NCBI GenBank assembly: GCA_030432455.1
Contig: JAUIHC010000154.1
Location: 1-7,179 of the forward strand
Length of the DNA: 7,179 bases
Direction of reading: 5' to 3'
From: Phycisphaerae bacterium
GTDB lineage: Bacteria > Planctomycetota > Phycisphaerae > Phycisphaerales > SM1A02
Shown: positions 1-4,552 of the stretch, one piece after another
How positions within the stretch are numbered: the first letter of the stretch is position 1
Layout of the letters: each line of letters opens with the position of its first letter
The notes under the pieces: generated by a model
What the model was told of the DNA's origin: nothing
The model's database searches: none
What the model saw: only the letters and a program-made list of their open reading frames with translations
Translations under genes and position numbers: made by a program

Positions 1-1
1 A

Positions 2-2614
2 CACCTCGCGTGGCGGAAGTGGGGACCATGGCTCAGCGAACGCCAATGGGGGACGGTGCGTGAGGACTACTCGCCCGACGGATCGGCGTGGGATTCGTTC
101 CCGCACGAACACGCCCGCAGCCGCGCGTACCGCTGGGGCGAGGACGGACTGGCGGGCTGGTGCGATCGACAGGCGACGCTCTGTCTCGGTCTGGCCCTCT
201 GGAACGGGCAGGATCGCATCCTCAAGGAGCGGCTCTTCGGTCTCACCAACGCGCAGGGGAACCACGGCGAGGACGTCAAGGAGGCGTACTGGCATCTCGA
301 TGCGACGCCGACCGCGTCGTACCTTCGGATGCTCTACCGCTACCCGCAGGCGGCCTTCCCGTACGAGACGCTCGTGGCGAGGAACGCCGATCAGGCGATC
401 ACCGAGCCGGAGTACGAACTCGCCGACACCGGCATCTTCGACGGCGGCCGATTCTTCGATGTGTTCATCGAGTACGCCAAGGCGTCGCCCGAGGATGTCT
501 GCATGCGGATCCGGGTGGTGAACCACGGTCCCGAGACCGCGACGATCCACATCGTCCCGCAACTCTGGTTTCGAAACGACTGGTCGTGGAGCGACACGCC
601 CCCTCCGAAGCCGTCGCTCCGGCTCGACGAGGACGACTCGGTGATCGCCGAGCATCGTGAGCTCGGGACCTATCGCCTGCGAAGCGATGCCGAGCATGCG
701 TCGCTCTTCTGCGAGAACGAGACCAACTTCCCGCTGGTCTTCGGCGCCGACGCCGTGACGCCGTACGCGAAGGACGCCCTGCACGACGCGATCGTGGACG
801 GGCGGCTCGACGCCACGAACCCCGATCGGACCGGCACCAAGGTCGGACTTCACCATGTCCGCGAGATCCCCGCAGGGGGCGAGACGATCGTGCGGCTCCG
901 GTTCACTCGGTCCGGGAGTCCCGTGGACTTCCGCGACTTCGAGGCGATCGTCGATCGGCGTCGCGCCGAGTGCGACGAGTTCCACGCCGAGCACGAGGAG
1001 AAGTGCGAGAGCGACGAGGCCCGTCGGGTGCTGCGGCAGGCGTACGCGGGCATGATCTGGGGGTGCCAGTACTACGGGTACGACGTCGCGACCTGGCTCG
1101 ACGGCGACTCCGGTCAGCCGCAGCCTCCGCGTGGACACAAGAACGGCCGCAACCACGAGTGGCGGCACATCCGCAACCACGACATCGTCTCGATGCCCGA
1201 TGCGTGGGAGTACCCGTGGTACGCGACCTGGGACAGTGCGTTCCAGGCGGTCACCTTCGCCACCATCGACCCCGCCTTCGCGAAGGACCAGCTCCGGCTC
1301 TTTGTGAAGGACCGCTACATGCATCCCAACGGGGAGATGCCCGCCTACGAGTGGTCGTTCAGCGACGTGAACCCGCCGGTGCACGCCTGGGCGACCTGGC
1401 GAACCTTCCAGATCGAGAAGCACCGCACTGGCGGCGACGGGGATCTCGACTACCTGAAGACGGTCTTCCACCGCCTGCTGCTGAACTTCACCTGGTGGGT
1501 GAATCGCAAGGACGCCGAGGGTCACAACATCTTCGAGGGCGGCTTCCTCGGCCTCGACAACATCGGCGCCTTCGACCGCAGCGCGCCGCTGCCGGACGGC
1601 TGGCGACTGCAGCAGGCCGACGCGACCAGCTGGGTCGCGACGTTCGCCCTGAAGATGATGCGGATCGCGCTGGAGCTTGCCCGCCACGACCGCGTCTACG
1701 AGGATCTCGCCTGCAAGTTCCTGCTGCACTTCCTGGAGATCGCGAAGGCGATGACCTCGGTCGCGCACTCGGGTGTCGGTCTCTGGGACGAGGACGGCGA
1801 GTTCTACTTCGACGTGCTCGCCGACCCCGACGGTCGGACGCATCCGATGCGGATCTACTCGCTGGTCGGGCTGATTCCGCTGCTCGCGGTGGAGACGATC
1901 GAGCCCGAACTGCTGCAGGAGCTTCCGCACTTCGGCCGTCAGGTCGAGGGCGTGCTGGCAAGCCGACCGGACCTGTCGCACCTCGTGAGCCGATGGTCGG
2001 TGCGAGGGCACGGCGAGCGACGCCTGCTGTCGCTGCTTCGCGGTCACCGCATGAAGTGCCTGCTCCGGGTCGCGTTCGACGAGTCGCGCATGCTCTCGCC
2101 GCACGGCATCCGAAGCGTCAGCCGCGAGCATCTCCACGAGCCGTTCGAGATGAACTTCGCCGGTCGGGTGGTGCGGGTGGACTACGAGCCGGCCGAGAGT
2201 CGGACACGGGTCTTCGGCGGCAACTCGAACTGGCGGGGACCGGTGTGGTTCCCGCTGAACGTGCTGCTGCTCGAGGCGCTGCTCAAGTTCCACCACTACT
2301 ACGGCGACGACTTCCGAATCGAGGTTCCGGTCGGGAGTGGTCGCCTGGTGAGCATCCTGGACGCGGCCGATCTCTTGCGGCGACGGCTGGTGTCGCTGTT
2401 CCTGCCCGACGCAGACGGACATCGCCCGATCTTCGGCGGCGATCCGCGGTTTCTGGAGCCGGCGTGGCGCGACCACCTGCCGTTCCCGGAGTACTTCTGC
2501 GGAGACACCGGCCGCGGGTGCGGCGCGATGCACCAGACCGGCTGGACCGGGCTCGTCGCGAAGCTGCTGGATCCGGAGAGCATTCTCGAAGCCCGGGCGG
2601 ACCTGCTGCTCTGA
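2..2614 (+). CDS. GH63-type glucosidase, 5'-truncated by window edge
   Basis: Probable family GH63 (MGH1-like) glycoside hydrolase that releases glucose or a related sugar from an alpha-linked oligosaccharide or compatible-solute glycoside; the exact substrate cannot be read from sequence. The frame is open from base 2 and already encodes family-typical sequence there (WRKWGPWLSERQWGTVRED), so the GTG at 56 is internal and the real start lies upstream. The visible 870 residues are close to full family length. Roughly the first third looks like the N-terminal beta-sandwich; the rest is the (alpha/alpha)6 barrel, with blocks YPWYATWDSAFQ (about 1208-1243), MPAYEWSFSDVNPP, FEGGFLGLDNIGAFDRS, GGNSNWRGPVWFP and EYFCGDTGRG. 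By analogy with GH63 enzymes, the Asp of GLDN (codon 1556-1558) is the likely general acid and the Glu of PEYF (codon 2489-2491) the likely base; this assignment is inferred. No signal peptide can be judged because the N-terminus is missing. It ends in TGA with no close downstream gene. Confidence 0.88.
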   Translation, partial: HLAWRKWGPWLSERQWGTVREDYSPDGSAWDSFPHEHARSRAYRWGEDGLAGWCDRQATLCLGLALWNGQDRILKERLFGLTNAQGNHGEDVKEAYWHLDATPTASYLRMLYRYPQAAFPYETLVARNADQAITEPEYELADTGIFDGGRFFDVFIEYAKASPEDVCMRIRVVNHGPETATIHIVPQLWFRNDWSWSDTPPPKPSLRLDEDDSVIAEHRELGTYRLRSDAEHASLFCENETNFPLVFGADAVTPYAKDALHDAIVDGRLDATNPDRTGTKVGLHHVREIPAGGETIVRLRFTRSGSPVDFRDFEAIVDRRRAECDEFHAEHEEKCESDEARRVLRQAYAGMIWGCQYYGYDVATWLDGDSGQPQPPRGHKNGRNHEWRHIRNHDIVSMPDAWEYPWYATWDSAFQAVTFATIDPAFAKDQLRLFVKDRYMHPNGEMPAYEWSFSDVNPPVHAWATWRTFQIEKHRTGGDGDLDYLKTVFHRLLLNFTWWVNRKDAEGHNIFEGGFLGLDNIGAFDRSAPLPDGWRLQQADATSWVATFALKMMRIALELARHDRVYEDLACKFLLHFLEIAKAMTSVAHSGVGLWDEDGEFYFDVLADPDGRTHPMRIYSLVGLIPLLAVETIEPELLQELPHFGRQVEGVLASRPDLSHLVSRWSVRGHGERRLLSLLRGHRMKCLLRVAFDESRMLSPHGIRSVSREHLHEPFEMNFAGRVVRVDYEPAESRTRVFGGNSNWRGPVWFPLNVLLLEALLKFHHYYGDDFRIEVPVGSGRLVSILDAADLLRRRLVSLFLPDADGHRPIFGGDPRFLEPAWRDHLPFPEYFCGDTGRGCGAMHQTGWTGLVAKLLDPESILEARADLLL

Positions 2615-2621
2615 CCGCTGA

Positions 2622-2640
2622 CCGCAGGATCGCTCTGCGG
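2622..2640 (+). terminator. Hairpin just after glucosidase stop
   Basis: A perfect 6-bp stem (ccgcag / ctgcgg) with a 7-nt loop begins seven bases after the TGA. There is no T-tract behind it, so it is either a weak or factor-assisted terminator or a 3'-end stabilising hairpin. Confidence 0.35.
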
Positions 2641-2694
2641 AGGGAACGACGACCTCCCGCTCGCGCCGAAGATTCGCGCCGACCACTCCAAAAC

Positions 2695-2861
2695 CCGCCG
2701 TCCACCGCCAAAAAGCGGGACAGGCGACATTTTCGACATTGACCAAAAAGCGGGACCAAAAAGCGGGACAGGCGACATTTTCCGAGTCAAGGCCCCCGCA
2801 AGCCTCGCGATGGGAGAGACTTGCCGCCGTCCTCCGCCAAATTGTCGCCTGTCCCCATTTT
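2695..2861 (+). repeat. Palindromic REP/MITE-like element, copy 1 (expanded)
   Basis: First copy of a non-coding palindromic element. The left arm (2710-2733, core gggacaggcgaca) is inverted relative to the right arm (2839-2861, core tgtcgcctgtccc), and A-runs and T-runs lie at the outer ends. From 2695 to 2855 it aligns to the second copy (3878-3999) with only three substitutions (2791, 2797, 2833) and one 39-bp insertion at 2745-2783. The insertion consists of a truncated arm unit (2745-2757) and a complete left-arm unit (2758-2781), so aaaaagcgggac occurs three times here. The outermost T-rich end (2856-2861) is less conserved. No transposase is encoded in or beside the element. By resemblance to palindromes mobilised by REP-associated tyrosine transposases it may be a non-autonomous element; this is inference. 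Confidence 0.85.
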
Positions 2862-2993
2862 GTGCGACCCTCCGCCGATTGCTGCTTCTCTCTGCTCGCT
2901 CTCTCCCGACCGCTCTCGTACCGTGACGGATTGGAAGTGCCGTTGCTTCCGTCCCTTGAGGATGCCGAGCCAGGCTCCAATTCAAATCGTGCT

Positions 2994-3003
2994 GAGGAGA
3001 GAG
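2994..3003 (+). promoter_or_regulatory. Shine-Dalgarno for exported protein
   Basis: The purine run gaggagagag ends four bases before the ATG at 3008, with its GGAG core about eight bases upstream of it. It supports this ATG as the start. Confidence 0.7.
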
Positions 3004-3007
3004 TCCC

Positions 3008-3739
3008 ATGAGCACTGTGACGCCACCAACCGATGGACGATCGGTTCGTTCCGGAGGGCGGCTGACTGCGGTTGTCGCCACCGCGATGGTTCTTGCCGCG
3101 TTCGACACTGCCGGCGCCGGCGTGCTGGTCAAGTACCCGTTCAACAACAACAGCGACGGGAGCAACGGCTTTGCCGCGACGACGCTGGACACCGGGGTGC
3201 TGTCCGGTTCGGTGGTGACCGCCGGCAGCGGGCTCGGCCAGTACTCGGTCGGCACTGACAGTTGGAGCGGCTCGACACAGGTCCTGAAGACGGGCCCGGG
3301 AATCCTCATCTATGACGCGACCGCTTCCGACGCGATCGCCAACAACTGGTACTTCGACATCACCCTGACCCCGACCTCGGCCATGGACATCCGCTCGATC
3401 GAGGCGGATTGGAGTCGCGGAGGCAGTTCCGGGACTCGAGGATGGTTCGTACGGTCGAGCCTCGACTCGTACGCCAGCAACCTCTTCACGAATGAGACTC
3501 CCGACGGCACTCCGACGGGACTGCAGCACGCGGGCTTCAACGTGACGGGCTTCACGGGTCTCTCGACCGCGGTCACGTTCCGGTTCTACATCTACACCCC
3601 GCGGACCGGACGCTACATGGACTTCCAGAACATCCAATTCAACAGCCACGCCCTGGCGATGACGGTGCCTGGTGGGGCCGGCGTTGCGATGATCCCGCTG
3701 GCGTTCTCAGGCCTGCGGCGAGGTCGGCGTCGAGACTGA
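3008..3739 (+). CDS. Exported protein with PEP-CTERM-like sorting tail
   Basis: A 243-residue secreted protein of unknown function. The start ATG has a good ribosome binding site. The N-terminus has an 18-residue polar, Arg-containing n-region, a hydrophobic segment (about residues 19-32, LTAVVATAMVLAAF) and a plausible signal peptidase site after AGA at residue 37. The mature part is rich in Ser, Thr, Gly and Asn, with beta-strand-like blocks such as NNWYFDITLTPTSAMDIRSI, WFVRSSLDSYASNLF and TAVTFRFYIYT ending in DFQNIQFN. This resembles the jelly-roll-like body of many planctomycetal exported PEP-CTERM proteins. The C-terminus is VPGGAG (220-225), a short hydrophobic stretch (to 236) and RRGRRRD. 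This follows the layout of an exosortase-recognised tail, but VPGG stands in place of Pro-Glu-Pro. The expected fate is export and processing at the cell envelope. The gene stands alone, is flanked on both sides by the palindromic repeat, and is followed by a hairpin. Confidence is high that it is an exported protein and moderate for the sorting-signal assignment. Confidence 0.8.
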   Translation: MSTVTPPTDGRSVRSGGRLTAVVATAMVLAAFDTAGAGVLVKYPFNNNSDGSNGFAATTLDTGVLSGSVVTAGSGLGQYSVGTDSWSGSTQVLKTGPGILIYDATASDAIANNWYFDITLTPTSAMDIRSIEADWSRGGSSGTRGWFVRSSLDSYASNLFTNETPDGTPTGLQHAGFNVTGFTGLSTAVTFRFYIYTPRTGRYMDFQNIQFNSHALAMTVPGGAGVAMIPLAFSGLRRGRRRD

Positions 3740-3772
3740 CGCGTCACCCACCGAGCGTGACATGCACGAACC

Positions 3773-3811
3773 CGACACCGCCCCCGCCGTTTCCGCCCGG
3801 AGGCGGTGTCG
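3773..3811 (+). terminator. Strong hairpin downstream of exported-protein gene
   Basis: A perfect 10-bp GC-rich inverted repeat (cgacaccgcc / ggcggtgtcg) with a 19-nt loop lies 33 bases after the stop codon. The sequence after it is tcttcc rather than a clean T-run. It is a candidate transcript end for the exported-protein gene. Confidence 0.5.
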
Positions 3812-3877
3812 TCTTCCAGCAACCTCGACCTGACCGCCGGGCCCACGCGGCCCTCGGAGCTGCGGCAAGGATGTCCG

Positions 3878-4007
3878 CCGCCGTCCACCGCCAAAAAGCG
3901 GGACAGGCGACATTTTCGACATTGACCGAGTCAACGCCCCTGCAAGCCTCGCGATGGGAGAGACTTGCCGCCGTCCACCGCCAAATTGTCGCCTGTCCCT
4001 CTTTTTT
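3878..4007 (+). repeat. Palindromic REP/MITE-like element, copy 2 (basic form)
   Basis: Second copy, in the same orientation as copy 1 and without the 39-bp insertion. The left arm 3893-3916 pairs with the right arm 3983-4006 over 24 positions with two mismatches, enclosing 66 bases. The interior carries smaller stems: ttgac/gtcaa (around 3923-3935), whose loop is the place where copy 1 is expanded, and gcaag/cttgc (around 3942-3968). A perfect 19-base direct repeat (gccgccgtccaccgccaaa) sits at 3877-3895 and 3967-3985, so each inverted arm is preceded by the same sequence in direct orientation. The right end runs into T6 (4002-4007), so transcribed on the + strand the element could also form a terminator-like hairpin. 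Confidence 0.85.
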
Positions 4008-4161
4008 ATGAGGCACGCACACCGAACCGCGGCCGCCCGTGACTCGAACAGTCACACGTCGCCGAGCCCGTGAGCAGGAGGTTTCTGGTCCCGGCGACGC
4101 GAGCCCTTCCGGCCCGCCGTGAACCGCATCGGCCGTGGTCATCGACCCCCGATCCGACCCC

Positions 4162-4193
4162 CCGCCCCTCGCCAGTCTCCCCGCGAGGGGCGG
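4162..4193. terminator. 11-bp GC-rich hairpin upstream of tRNA
   Basis: Perfect inverted repeat ccgcccctcgc / gcgaggggcgg with a 10-base loop. No T-run follows on either strand. It could end or insulate transcription coming from the left; its function is not demonstrable from sequence. Confidence 0.4.
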
Positions 4194-4273
4194 TCTCGTC
4201 TCAGGATCGCCGGTCAAACCGCGCGGGATGCCATGACCCACGATTCCCCATCGCGTCCCGTACCATGACCGCC

Positions 4274-4301
4274 CGGCGACGCCCCCCGAGGACCGTCGCC
4301 G
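4274..4301. other. 8-bp hairpin in the tRNA 5' leader region
   Basis: Perfect inverted repeat cggcgacg / cgtcgccg with a 12-base loop, ending six bases before the first tRNA nucleotide. It may be a structured 5' leader removed by RNase P, or a chance stem in very GC-rich DNA. Confidence 0.35.
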
Positions 4302-4307
4302 CCCTCT

Positions 4308-4394
4308 GGTGAGGTGGCGGAGCGGTTGAACGCACCGGTCTTGAAAACCGGCGTGGCCTTCGGGTCACCGTGGGTTCGAATCCCACCCTCACCG
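4308..4394 (+). tRNA. tRNA-Ser(UGA)
   Basis: An 87-nt class II tRNA. The acceptor strands are ggtgagg (4308-4314) and cctcacc (4387-4393), with discriminator G at 4394, as expected for serine tRNAs. The D-stem is gcg/cgc; the anticodon stem is ccggt/accgg around loop cttgaaa, with anticodon TGA at 4342-4344; a long variable arm follows (about 4352-4369); the T-stem is gtggg/cccac with loop ttcgaat. It reads UCA and, by wobble, other UCN serine codons. CCA is not encoded and must be added after transcription. The long variable arm separates it from the other class that could carry this loop sequence, so the serine identity is secure. Confidence 0.97.
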
Positions 4395-4423
4395 TTACAG
4401 AGTCAGCGACGCGGCCCCCCTCA

Positions 4424-4460
4424 GTCGCCTTCGGCGACAGCTCCCCCGGAAACGGGGAGC
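4424..4460. terminator. Two stacked hairpins in convergent junction
   Basis: gtcgcc/ggcgac with a 3-base loop (4424-4438) is followed at once by gctcccc/ggggagc with a 7-base loop (4440-4460). They lie 30 bases after the tRNA and about 90 bases beyond the stop of the facing sulfatase gene. Placed between convergent genes they could end transcription from both sides. No T-run accompanies either stem. Confidence 0.45.
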
Positions 4461-4502
4461 GGAATCGACGCATTCCCCCGCCGCGTCCCGAATCGGGCGA
4501 CG

Positions 4503-4544
4503 TCTCCACGCTCCATTTTCGAATCTCCATTCTCGACTCTCGAC
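4503..4544. repeat. Degenerate tandem heptamer repeats
   Basis: Six consecutive 7-base units can be read without gaps: tctccac, gctccat, tttcgaa, tctccat, tctcgac, tctcgac. The last two are identical and the approximate consensus is tctcSaY. The block ends nine bases beyond the sulfatase stop codon, in its 3' flank, and is followed by a C-rich run. It resembles the short heptameric intergenic repeats known in some bacteria; its function is unknown. Confidence 0.6.
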
Positions 4545-4552
4545 CACCCCCC

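Larger units (their letters stand above)
2615..3007. other. Intergenic region between glucosidase and exported protein
   Basis: This 393-base stretch holds no credible gene. It contains the post-stop hairpin (2622-2640) and palindromic repeat copy 1 (2695-2861). These are followed by about 145 bases of pyrimidine-rich leader (2870-2930 is dense in ctct) that must carry the promoter for the gene at 3008. A small imperfect hairpin (ggaagt / gcttcc, 2933-2950) lies in this leader. I could not find a -35/-10 pair with acceptable spacing. Open frames crossing this stretch run through the repeat and show no protein-like composition. Confidence 0.6.
3740..4307. other. Intergenic region before tRNA-Ser, hairpin-rich, no gene
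   Basis: These 568 bases contain no supportable protein gene. In order they hold the 10-bp hairpin at 3773-3811, repeat copy 2 (3878-4007), a small perfect hairpin gtgact/agtcac with a 5-base loop (4039-4055), an 11-bp hairpin (4162-4193) and an 8-bp hairpin (4274-4301). The octamer ccatgacc occurs twice, at 4231-4238 and 4263-4270. The tRNA promoter must lie in the last part; taccat (4261-4266) could be a -10, but I see no matching -35. Confidence 0.6.

Noticed and set aside
970..2742. A 590-residue open frame on the + strand inside the glucosidase
   Set aside because: An Arg/Ala-rich out-of-frame shadow of the glucosidase that also runs on into the repeat element.
2956..2987. Possible promoter (ttgagg and tcaaat) before the exported-protein gene
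   Set aside because: The spacer would be 20 bases and the -10 match is poor; not supportable from sequence alone.
2739..3011. Small + strand frame in the intergenic region
   Set aside because: Its first half is translated repeat element and it overlaps the ribosome binding site of the gene at 3008; no evidence of coding.
2299..3309. A 336-residue open frame on the - strand across repeat copy 1
   Set aside because: It is antisense to the ends of two genes, reads through a palindromic repeat, and has low-complexity Ser/Arg-rich composition with no signal or motif.
2695..4007. CRISPR-like array from the repeated sequences
   Set aside because: Only two long palindromic copies separated by a gene, plus slipped arm units; there are no regularly spaced short repeats with unique spacers and no cas genes.
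4308..4394. tRNA gene as an integration site of a genomic island
   Set aside because: No duplicated tRNA 3' end and no integrase are visible; the following gene faces the tRNA and looks like an ordinary resident gene.
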